From Acidobacteriota bacterium (GTDB lineage Bacteria; Acidobacteriota; Terriglobia; Versatilivoradales; Versatilivoraceae): 11,460 bases of DNA. The notes below the pieces were generated by a model that was not told the origin of the DNA, did no database searches, and saw nothing but the letters and a program-made list of their open reading frames with translations. The stretch's first letter is position 1. Every line of letters begins with the position of its first letter. Location: contig JAPOZE010000070.1 in the NCBI GenBank assembly GCA_026706225.1, forward strand, positions 1 through 11,460, read 5' to 3'. The position numbers and the translations under genes are program-made. Positions 1 through 6,650 of this stretch are shown in pieces.

Positions 1-1
1 C

Positions 2-286
2 AGGATTGTCTCGAGCGTCATTCGGGAGTTCGGAGCGGATGAGCCCCGAGACCTGTTCCGTGCGGATCACCGGGAAGAGAATGTCGTAAAAAACGGCTAC
101 AGAAGAACCTTTTTCGGGCTGGCCGGCGATGACCTGAAAACCGTGGTTTGTTCACGGCAATCCCTCTGCGCTGCGCCTACTGGAGGACCTTTGATCATCG
201 AAGAATTGGACTCAACCACCGTCGTGCCGCCAGGTTGGCAGGCATCTTTGGACGGCTTCCAGAACATCATTCTTCGACATGCCTGA
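2..286 (+). CDS. hyuA: HyuA-type hydantoinase/oxoprolinase subunit A, C-terminal end (partial at left edge)
   Basis: The frame is open from the window edge to a TGA at 284-286, giving 94 residues with no start, so the gene begins outside the window. The last third holds the HyuA C-terminal signature: GPLIIEELDSTTVVPPGW followed by a short tail ending in NIILRHA. In this family subunit A carries the ATPase-like fold and works with subunit B to open cyclic amides such as hydantoins or 5-oxoproline. The stop lies 21 bases before the ATG of the HyuB-aminotransferase gene, so the two form one transcription unit with the usual A-then-B order. The tail differs from that of the second HyuA here (ENEATTVLSVGD), so the two sets are not a recent duplication. 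The family call is solid; the substrate is unknown. Confidence 0.88.
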   Translation, partial: RIVSSVIREFGADEPRDLFRADHREENVVKNGYRRTFFGLAGDDLKTVVCSRQSLCAAPTGGPLIIEELDSTTVVPPGWQASLDGFQNIILRHA

Positions 287-307
287 CCACGGTGTGAGAG
301 AGTGGAC

Positions 308-3250
308 ATGAACAAGACAGACCCTGTAACTCTTGAAGTCATTCGCAACGCCCTGGAAATGATCGCTGATACAATGGCGCTTGTGCTGATGCGCAGTGCC
401 TATTCATCAGTGGTGCGAGATTCCATGGACTATTCCACCGCGCTGTTTGACGCAAAAGGCAGAATGATCGCCCAGGGTCTCACGACCGCGCTGCATCTCG
501 GCTCGTTTCCCGTGGCCATCGCAGAACTCACCCGGGCATATGAAGACAGAATACACCCGGACGACGTGTTTATTACCAATGACCCTTATGGTGCCGGCGG
601 CATGCATCTGCCGGATATCTATCTCACCCTGCCCATATTTTTTGCTGGCGTACTGGAGGGCTTTGCGGTTGCCCTTGTCCACCATGCAGACGTTGGCGGG
701 ATCGCCCCCGGGAGCAATACGTCGTTCTCCACCGAGATCTACCAGGAAGGTCTCCGCATTCCACTCGTCAAACTTTACGACCGGGGAACACCCAATGATA
801 CGGTATTCAAATTTATTGAAAAAAATGTCAGGGTACCTGTGGAAGTCGCGGGCGATATGCGCGCCCAGCTCGCTGCCTGCCGCCAAGCTGAACAGGCCTA
901 TATGCAGCTTCTGGAAAAATATGGATCGGATTCGCTGGGGCATTATCTCAACCAACTTCTCGAACTCGCCGAACGCATGATGCGGGAAGAGATTCAGGCC
1001 ATCCCAGACGGCAGCTATGAGTTCACGGATTTCATCGACGGTCTGGGCAGCGAACCGGAACCGATCCGGTTTCAGGTGACCATCACGATTGCCGGCGAGG
1101 AGGCAGTCGTGGACTGGAGCGGGAGCGCGCCGCAGGTGAAAGGCGGCATTAATGCGCCCTTCCCGATGACTCTCTCAGCATCCTACCTTGCTTTCCGATG
1201 TCTGGGAGGGCGTGATATCCCCAACAATGAGGGTTATATGCGGCCCATCCGGGTTCTCGCACCGGAGGGTACGATTATGAACCCCGTCCTGCCTGCCGCC
1301 TGCTCAACCCGCGGGATTACGGGCTTTCGGATGCTGGACACCCTTCTGGGCGCGCTGGCCGGGGCCGTTCCGGACCGTGTGCCGGCGGCAGGGGAGGGCG
1401 GCGCAACGTTTCCCTCGATTGGCGGTTATCACGAGGGCGAACCATTTGTCTTTACAGAATCCGTTCTCGGCTGTTCAGGCGGTCGGCCGGATCGCGACGG
1501 CGCCGAAGGCGTTCCCAATCCCGGCGCCAATCAATCTAACCAGCCCGTCGAACTCATCGAAGCACGTCACCCCATTGAGATATTGCAGTACGGCCTGGTC
1601 ATGGATTCCGGCGGACCGGGAAAATACCGGGGCGGGTTGGCGCTCATGAGAGAATACAGGATCCTCGCGGAGGAAGCCGTTTTGAGCATGCGATCGGACC
1701 GACGGGCGCATCGGCCGTACGGGCTACAGGGCGGCCTTTCCGGGTCTCCAACCTGCAATACTCTCTATTCCGGTCCAAACCAATCACTTCTTCCTGTGCT
1801 TCCAAGCGAAGCGATCGTGTTAAGGAAAGGAGAGATCCTGCGCCATCTTCAGGCAGGCGGCGGCGGCTGGGGCACGCCTGTGGAACGGAATCCTCAAATG
1901 GTCCTGGAAGATGTACGGAATGATAAGGTCAGCCTCGAGCAGGCCAGGGAAGTTTATGGTGTGGTGATCGACCCCCTAACACTGAGTATGGATGAAGAGG
2001 CAACAGCCACGACCCGGCAGAGGATGCTGGCAGCAGGCGAACATGAAAATAGGGCATCGGCGGATCTCTCTGCAGAAGACCTTTCCAGGATACCGAGTCG
2101 GGCGGCCCTGGCCGGCAGGGTCAGCTCGAAGGAAATGGCGGACCGCGTCGCCTCGTTCCATGTCGTGGGAAGCGAAGTCCTGTCGCTCAAGGGTTCGCCC
2201 GCCTGGCCGCCGCCGGAACATGTCCTGGCCGCCGCCGAACAGGCCATAGGCGAGAATGCAATGGCCCCTTCCAACGGCTTCCCCGAACTTCGGAAAGCCA
2301 TCGCGGCAAGATGGGAAACCGATGACGGGATCCGACCGGACTCGGATACGGAGATCCTGATCACGCACGGCGCCATGCATGCCATGAGCATCGCGTTTCT
2401 GGCGCTGCTCGCGCCGGGCGATGAGGTTCTGATGTTCAGTCCGGGATTTCAATTTGGCGGCCCTCTTCACCTCGCCGACGCCGTCGCGGTCTGCGTGCCG
2501 ACTCACCAGGAACAGAACTGGCGCTGGGACCTCGAGGCCCTGGAAGCGGCCTGTTCGTCAAGGACCCGCATGGTGATCCTGAATTCGCCCGGAAATCCGA
2601 CAGGATATGTGGCGTCAAAGAGAGATCTCGAGGCGGCCGCGGAGCTGGCCCTCAGGCACAATCTCTTGATTCTTTCTGACGAGTGCTACGACAAGATGGT
2701 CTATGACGGGCGAAAGCACTTGAGGGCGGCCTCCATTCCAGAGATCCGGGACCGGCTGCTGACATTGTGCAGTTTTACCAAGAGCTATGCGATGCAGCCG
2801 TGGCGGTTGGGGTATATTGTCGGGCCCCCGGACCTGATAGCTGCTTGCCGGAAGGTGCTTGAGTGGAATGTGCTCACCTGCAGCCATATCGCCCAGCGGG
2901 CAGCGCAGGCGGCATTGGAGGGACCGCAGGACTGGGTGCACGAGATTGCCAGGCGGTACCAGCAGTACCGTGACCTGATGATAGAGGGCCTGGACCGGGC
3001 ACCGGGGATTTCCTTTGCCGTCCCGGCAGGAGCGCCATTTCTATTTCTGAACATACGCGGACTCGGCCTTCCCAGCGCGGAATTTGCCGAAGCGCTGCTT
3101 TCAGAATACGGCGTCGCTGTCGAGCCCGGCGGACCGTACGGGTCCGGAGACCATGTGAGGCTCATGTTCGGCGGTACCGAAAAGACCATACAGGAGGCAG
3201 CAAACCGATTCCGGAAGATAGTGGGCAACCTTGCGTTGTCCGGTCAGTAG
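308..3250 (+). CDS. HyuB hydantoinase/oxoprolinase subunit B fused to a PLP-dependent class I/II aminotransferase
   Basis: One 980-residue frame joins two whole enzymes. I prefer ATG 308 (GAGAG just upstream, N-terminus MNKTDPVTLEVIRNALE typical of HyuB) over the in-frame GTG at 302. Residues 1 to about 580 are HyuB: TNDPY at 90-94, H100 and D103 in MHLPD, HHADVGG at 125-131, DSGGPGKYRGG at 433-443, the glycine run ending in GWG at 522, then the usual tail with EQAREVYGVV. After a short linker, about 592-980 is a complete fold-type I aminotransferase: NPTG at 763-766, D791 and Y794 in SDECYDKM, PLP lysine K825 in SFTKSYAMQPWRLG, and the carboxylate-binding arginine R951 in VRLMFGG. The usual Gly before WR is Pro. 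HyuB normally ends near 520-590 residues, so the second half is a true addition. A joint reaction, such as transamination of a ring-opening product, is inference. Confidence 0.93.
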   Translation: MNKTDPVTLEVIRNALEMIADTMALVLMRSAYSSVVRDSMDYSTALFDAKGRMIAQGLTTALHLGSFPVAIAELTRAYEDRIHPDDVFITNDPYGAGGMHLPDIYLTLPIFFAGVLEGFAVALVHHADVGGIAPGSNTSFSTEIYQEGLRIPLVKLYDRGTPNDTVFKFIEKNVRVPVEVAGDMRAQLAACRQAEQAYMQLLEKYGSDSLGHYLNQLLELAERMMREEIQAIPDGSYEFTDFIDGLGSEPEPIRFQVTITIAGEEAVVDWSGSAPQVKGGINAPFPMTLSASYLAFRCLGGRDIPNNEGYMRPIRVLAPEGTIMNPVLPAACSTRGITGFRMLDTLLGALAGAVPDRVPAAGEGGATFPSIGGYHEGEPFVFTESVLGCSGGRPDRDGAEGVPNPGANQSNQPVELIEARHPIEILQYGLVMDSGGPGKYRGGLALMREYRILAEEAVLSMRSDRRAHRPYGLQGGLSGSPTCNTLYSGPNQSLLPVLPSEAIVLRKGEILRHLQAGGGGWGTPVERNPQMVLEDVRNDKVSLEQAREVYGVVIDPLTLSMDEEATATTRQRMLAAGEHENRASADLSAEDLSRIPSRAALAGRVSSKEMADRVASFHVVGSEVLSLKGSPAWPPPEHVLAAAEQAIGENAMAPSNGFPELRKAIAARWETDDGIRPDSDTEILITHGAMHAMSIAFLALLAPGDEVLMFSPGFQFGGPLHLADAVAVCVPTHQEQNWRWDLEALEAACSSRTRMVILNSPGNPTGYVASKRDLEAAAELALRHNLLILSDECYDKMVYDGRKHLRAASIPEIRDRLLTLCSFTKSYAMQPWRLGYIVGPPDLIAACRKVLEWNVLTCSHIAQRAAQAALEGPQDWVHEIARRYQQYRDLMIEGLDRAPGISFAVPAGAPFLFLNIRGLGLPSAEFAEALLSEYGVAVEPGGPYGSGDHVRLMFGGTEKTIQEAANRFRKIVGNLALSGQ

Positions 3251-3365
3251 TGCTTCTCGAAGATAGTGTCCAGCGCCATCGTTAGCACTGTATGCAGCGA
3301 GAATCGTTCGTGCAGTATTTCTCATTGATCAGCCGACAGATTCTTTTGTTTTAGAAGGAGACGCT
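3251..3365 (+). other. Intergenic gap before the ceramidase-like gene
   Basis: This is the longest gap between genes on the plus strand here. It holds no convincing sigma-70 promoter and no hairpin followed by a T run. A 6-base inverted pair (AGTGCT at 3249-3254 and AGCACT at 3284-3289) has a loop too long to call. A promoter or weak transcription break could be here, since the other rightward genes sit closer together, but I cannot point to one. Confidence 0.3.
3353..3360 (+). promoter_or_regulatory. Strong ribosome binding site for the ceramidase-like gene
   Basis: AGAAGGAG lies 5 bases before the ATG at 3366. It is one of the best Shine-Dalgarno matches in the window and fixes that start. 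Confidence 0.75.
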
Positions 3366-4787
3366 ATGACTACATCCGACCGACCCAATGTCCCCCGGGC
3401 CGGCGGTGCGCTGATTGACATAACGCCGAACGCAGGCACACACTTGGGCGGCACGTGGGGCGTGTTACGCGATGCGCGCACGGTGGCGGAACCGCTATAC
3501 ACCCGGGCTCTCGTGCTGGAATCCCGCACACGGAAACTCTGTATCGTCCAACCAGACCTGGAAATCGCCACGCTTCCGTGGACACAGAAGATTCGCCAGG
3601 GCATTGAGCGCCGCTGTGGAATCGCGCCCGACGACATCATGGTACATCTTCCGCAATCCCATTCCACGCCGCCCCTCGGCAACTTTGTCATCGACGAGGC
3701 GCTGCCCAACATTCCGCCTGAACTAGAGTACCTCCGCGGCTCCCAATCTGAGTACTGCGAGTACGCCGTCGGCAAAATCCTTTCGTGCGTTGAAGCCGCG
3801 GACAAAGCCTTGCATCCGGTCCAACTCGGCGCGGGCCGGGCGGTCCGTGATGATCTGGCCTTTAACCGGAGGGGAGTAACTCGCGACGGGGGCATAGTGA
3901 TGCCGGGACAGTTCTCCAGGGCGTCCAGGCCGCTGGGCCCCACGGACATCGCCTTCCTCGAAGGTCCGACGGACCCCGAGGTGGGGATGGTGTGTCTGCG
4001 CAATGAGAAAATGAAGATGAGCGCTATGCTCCTTCACTTCACGTGCCATCCGGTCAATGTGTTCGCCACGCAGCACTACACCGTCTCGCCGGACTGGCCG
4101 GGCGTTTGGTGCGCCGGGATGCAGGAGGAATGCGGTGAAACGTGCGTTCCCCTGGTGCTCAACGGTTGCTGCGGCAACATAAATCCGTGGCCCGCATTCC
4201 ACGCCGATTTCGTCCCGGACCACCGGCGCATGGGGCGCGCGCTGGCCGAGACCTCACGGCACATTCTCAGTGCACTCACCTTCGAAGAAGAGGCCACGCT
4301 GGACGCACGAGTGAAGCTCGTCCCGCTCCCCTTGAAGAAGGCCGATTCCGCCGACCGCGCAGCCGCCGAGAAGCTCCTCGCCGAGCACCCCGAGCCGCGC
4401 TGGGATGAAGATAGTACGCCTCGCCGCGTGAACGCCGATTGGATGGATGCGGCCATGCTGATGAGCGTGGAGCTTGAGCGCGAGCGCTCCCCAGAGCTCG
4501 CCTATGAAATTCAAGTCATGCGCATCGGCGACATCGCCCTCGTCGGACTCCCCGGCGAGCCCTTCGTCGAAGGCCAACTGGAGATCAAAGTCCGGTCGCC
4601 CTTCCCCTATACTTTCGTCGCCCACAACACAACCGACTTCGCCGGCTACATCGCCCCGCGCCACAGTTACCCGCGGGGCGGGCATGAGATTCGTAACAAG
4701 CCGGCGAAGTGGGCGAAGGTGGAGCCGGGGTGTCTGGAGAAGATCGTGGAGGAGGCGGTGAGGTTGCTGGACGAGATTGGGACCTAA
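3366..4787 (+). CDS. Neutral/alkaline ceramidase-like (ceramidase-fold) hydrolase without signal peptide
   Basis: This 473-residue protein resembles the N-terminal catalytic domain of neutral/alkaline non-lysosomal ceramidases, metal-dependent enzymes that cut an amide bond. It opens with AGGALIDITP. Likely metal ligands are H99 in QSHSTPP, H224 or H228 in HFTCHPVN, E398 in GLPGEPF and Y428 in the GYIAPRHSYPRGG block. DWPG (243-246) and NGCCGNINP (266-274) are also family landmarks. True ceramidases carry the nucleophilic serine in GDVSPN; here the matching stretch is GNINPW, so Ser is replaced by Asn. There is no signal peptide, whereas known neutral ceramidases are exported or membrane-associated. 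It is therefore probably a cytosolic amidase-like enzyme on another substrate. It lies 115 bases after the HyuB-aminotransferase gene and 82 before the ligase start, and a second family member ends the window. Fold call strong, reaction unknown. Confidence 0.82.
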   Translation: MTTSDRPNVPRAGGALIDITPNAGTHLGGTWGVLRDARTVAEPLYTRALVLESRTRKLCIVQPDLEIATLPWTQKIRQGIERRCGIAPDDIMVHLPQSHSTPPLGNFVIDEALPNIPPELEYLRGSQSEYCEYAVGKILSCVEAADKALHPVQLGAGRAVRDDLAFNRRGVTRDGGIVMPGQFSRASRPLGPTDIAFLEGPTDPEVGMVCLRNEKMKMSAMLLHFTCHPVNVFATQHYTVSPDWPGVWCAGMQEECGETCVPLVLNGCCGNINPWPAFHADFVPDHRRMGRALAETSRHILSALTFEEEATLDARVKLVPLPLKKADSADRAAAEKLLAEHPEPRWDEDSTPRRVNADWMDAAMLMSVELERERSPELAYEIQVMRIGDIALVGLPGEPFVEGQLEIKVRSPFPYTFVAHNTTDFAGYIAPRHSYPRGGHEIRNKPAKWAKVEPGCLEKIVEEAVRLLDEIGT

Positions 4788-4803
4788 AGGATTGTGCGGG
4801 TTT

Positions 4804-4869
4804 ATGATTGCGGGGGCATGCCGGACCCCGATTGGGTCTTTACACGACGGTCCCGAGGAGGATTTGCCA
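4804..4869 (+). other. Thiolase-like N-terminal peptide upstream of, and in frame with, the acyl-CoA ligase
   Basis: In the ligase frame, ATG 4804 opens a peptide reading MIAGACRTPIGSLHDG. This closely matches the N-terminal signature of thiolases (acetyl-CoA acetyltransferases), where an I-x-x-A-x-RTPIGS stretch is typical. The thiolase match stops there and the ligase begins at about 4870. It is either a relic of a deleted thiolase gene, a short extension of the ligase, or chance. ATG 4804 has only a distant AAAGG upstream. Seen directly: the peptide and its frame. Inference: the relic. Confidence 0.4.
4855..4861 (+). promoter_or_regulatory. Ribosome binding site that selects the TTG start of the acyl-CoA ligase
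   Basis: GAGGAGG ends 8 bases before TTG 4870. It supports TTG 4870 over TTG 4777 (inside the end of the previous gene) and ATG 4804 (weak upstream site). The resulting N-terminus, MNIAHLVARAG, is the usual kind for this family. Confidence 0.6.
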
Positions 4870-6411
4870 TTGAATATCGCTCATCTGGTGGCTAGAGCGG
4901 GGACCGCTTTCAGCGAAAAGCCCGCGATCGCAATTGGTAAGAATGCGTACTGCTCCTACGGAGACCTCTACAGTCGCGTATCGACCATGGCAGGTCAATT
5001 CCTCGATCAACTCCATCTCAAACCCGGGGACCGCATCGCACTCGCCATGCAGAACTGTGCGGAATTCCTCGAAGTGATGTACGCAGCCTGGCATGCCGGG
5101 CTGTGTACAGTCCCGATCAACGCCAGGCTGCATGCGCGTGAGTTTCAGTATATCCTCGAGAACTCAGGCGCCCGCTGCTGTTTTGTCACCGCTGACTTGC
5201 TTGAGACGATTAATCCGCTTCGCGATCTGATACCTTCGCTCGAGTATGTGGGCTGTGTATCCTCATCCGATTACAAATCCCTGCGACAGGGCAAATCGGT
5301 TCGGATGGCAGAACGTTCGTCCGACGATCCCGCCTGGATATTCTACACGAGTGGTACGACGGGTCGCCCCAAGGGAGCTGTGTTGAGTCATCGCAACTTG
5401 ATGGCGTTGACGCTGAATTACTTTGTCGATGTCGATGCGGTCTCATCAGAAGATTGCATCCTGCATGCAGCTCCCCTCTCCCACGGCTCGGGTCTGTACA
5501 ACCTCTCCCACGTCGCTGTTGCGGCAAAACAGGTCATCCCGGCGAGTGGCCGGTTCAATCCTGATGAAGTTTTCGACCTGATTGTCTCCCACGAAGGGAT
5601 GACGATTTTCGCAGCGCCGACAATGGTGAAACGACTGGTCGATCATCCCACCAGCCGCAGCGCCAATACGTCAAACTTAAAAACGATCGTGTACGGCGGT
5701 GCGCCGATGTATGTAGCCGATCTGAAGCAGGCCATAAATCTATTTGGCAACAAGCTGGTTCAGATCTACGGTTTAGGCGAAAGCCCGATGACGATTACGG
5801 CGTTGTCGAAAGGGCTGCATGCCGAGAAAGATCACGCTCGGTTTGAAGAACGGCTTCAATCGGTGGGGGTCCCTCAGTCGGTGGTCGAAGTCAGGGTGGT
5901 CGATTCGAATGACCGGGTGCTCTCTCCTGGCGAAATAGGCGAAGTGATTGTCAGGGGTGATGTTGTCATGTGTGGATACTGGGAAAATCCGGAAGCAACC
6001 GAAACGACCATGCGAAACGGCTGGCTGCATACGGGCGACATGGGTACGTTCGACGAGGACGGGTTTTTGACGTTGAAGGATCGCTCAAAGGATCTCATTA
6101 TCAGTGGGGGCTCCAACATCTATCCCCGGGAGGTGGAGGAGGTCCTGCTGACGCATGGAGCCGTCCAGGAGGTATCGGTGATCGGCCGGCCACATCCAGA
6201 ATGGGGGGAGGAGGTTGTTGCTTTTGTTGTGGCGGAGGATGGCCGTGAAAAGATGGAGGACGAGCTGGATGTGCTCTGTCTCGATCATATCGCTCGCTTC
6301 AAGCGCCCCAGGGCCTATTTCTTTGTGGATAGTTTGCCCAAAAACAACTACGGAAAGATCCTGAAAACTGAGTTGCGACAGTGGCTGGATAAAGAAGACC
6401 TTGCAGGGTAA
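4870..6411 (+). CDS. AMP-forming acyl-CoA synthetase (fatty-acid/carboxylic-acid CoA ligase)
   Basis: This 513-residue protein has a complete ANL-family adenylating core. Residues 159-169 are the phosphate-binding loop YTSGTTGRPKG; YGLGESP (300-306) is the adenine/ATP motif; TGD ends at D390, which holds the AMP ribose; R405 in KDRSKD is the hinge-region arginine; GGSNIYPREVE is the CoA-side motif; and K496 in PKNNYGKILK is the catalytic adenylation lysine. It should convert a carboxylic acid, ATP and CoA to acyl-CoA, AMP and pyrophosphate in the cytosol. Chain length cannot be read from the sequence. The start is chosen as TTG 4870 for its GAGGAGG site and family-like N-terminus; ATG 4804 would add 22 residues that look like a thiolase N-terminus. 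Its stop overlaps the next ATG by one base (TAATG). It may activate an acid released by the neighbouring hydrolases, which is inference. Confidence 0.92.
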   Translation: MNIAHLVARAGTAFSEKPAIAIGKNAYCSYGDLYSRVSTMAGQFLDQLHLKPGDRIALAMQNCAEFLEVMYAAWHAGLCTVPINARLHAREFQYILENSGARCCFVTADLLETINPLRDLIPSLEYVGCVSSSDYKSLRQGKSVRMAERSSDDPAWIFYTSGTTGRPKGAVLSHRNLMALTLNYFVDVDAVSSEDCILHAAPLSHGSGLYNLSHVAVAAKQVIPASGRFNPDEVFDLIVSHEGMTIFAAPTMVKRLVDHPTSRSANTSNLKTIVYGGAPMYVADLKQAINLFGNKLVQIYGLGESPMTITALSKGLHAEKDHARFEERLQSVGVPQSVVEVRVVDSNDRVLSPGEIGEVIVRGDVVMCGYWENPEATETTMRNGWLHTGDMGTFDEDGFLTLKDRSKDLIISGGSNIYPREVEEVLLTHGAVQEVSVIGRPHPEWGEEVVAFVVAEDGREKMEDELDVLCLDHIARFKRPRAYFFVDSLPKNNYGKILKTELRQWLDKEDLAG

Positions 6412-6650
6412 TGAGGTGGAAAATTCCAGAAATTGACAAGTCCCAGGTGGAGTCGAACATCGTGCTCGCACGTCCAGACACAATGCGCCCCGAAACCCTT
6501 GCCGCCGCGCTTGAACGTGAGGGCGTGCTGGTTTTGCCGTTCGGCGATGACGTCCGTCTTGTGACCCATCACGAAGTCACTGAGAACGCCGTTGAGATCA
6601 CACTGAAGGCGTTTCACTCAGTTCTCAGTGGAGCATCCCATGGCCCATAG
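6411..6650 (+). CDS. C-terminal fragment of low-specificity threonine aldolase (probable gene remnant)
   Basis: This short frame encodes 79 residues that match only the C-terminal small domain of threonine aldolases. QVESNIVLARPD corresponds to the family's VETNIVF stretch, and EGVLVLPFGDDVRLVTHHEV to the G-V-L...RLVTH block whose arginine binds the substrate carboxylate. The PLP-binding lysine domain, roughly 260 residues in normal aldolases, is absent and is found nowhere else in the window. Alone it cannot be an aldolase. The ATG overlaps the ligase stop by one base, and the stop lies 11 bases inside the next hyuA, so it may still be translated and couple the two genes. The likeliest history is a deletion or rearrangement that placed the ligase over the front of an aldolase gene once adjacent to hyuA. 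A reused small domain is less likely. Confidence 0.68.
   Translation: MRWKIPEIDKSQVESNIVLARPDTMRPETLAAALEREGVLVLPFGDDVRLVTHHEVTENAVEITLKAFHSVLSGASHGP

Noticed and set aside
302..304. GTG 302 as start of the HyuB-aminotransferase gene
   Set aside because: ATG 308 is a better codon, has GAGAG at suitable spacing and gives the usual HyuB N-terminus. The difference is only two residues, so this remains a mild preference.
407..955. Minus-strand open frame of 182 codons opposite the HyuB half
   Set aside because: It is antisense to conserved HyuB sequence and contains no family motif.
1976..2506. Minus-strand open frame of 176 codons opposite the aminotransferase half
   Set aside because: It lies wholly inside a well-supported gene, shows no recognisable motif and has the low-complexity, Arg/Gly-rich look of an antisense shadow.
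4777..4869. TTG 4777 as start of the acyl-CoA ligase
   Set aside because: It would begin inside the end of the previous gene with no good ribosome binding site, and it adds residues not typical of the family.
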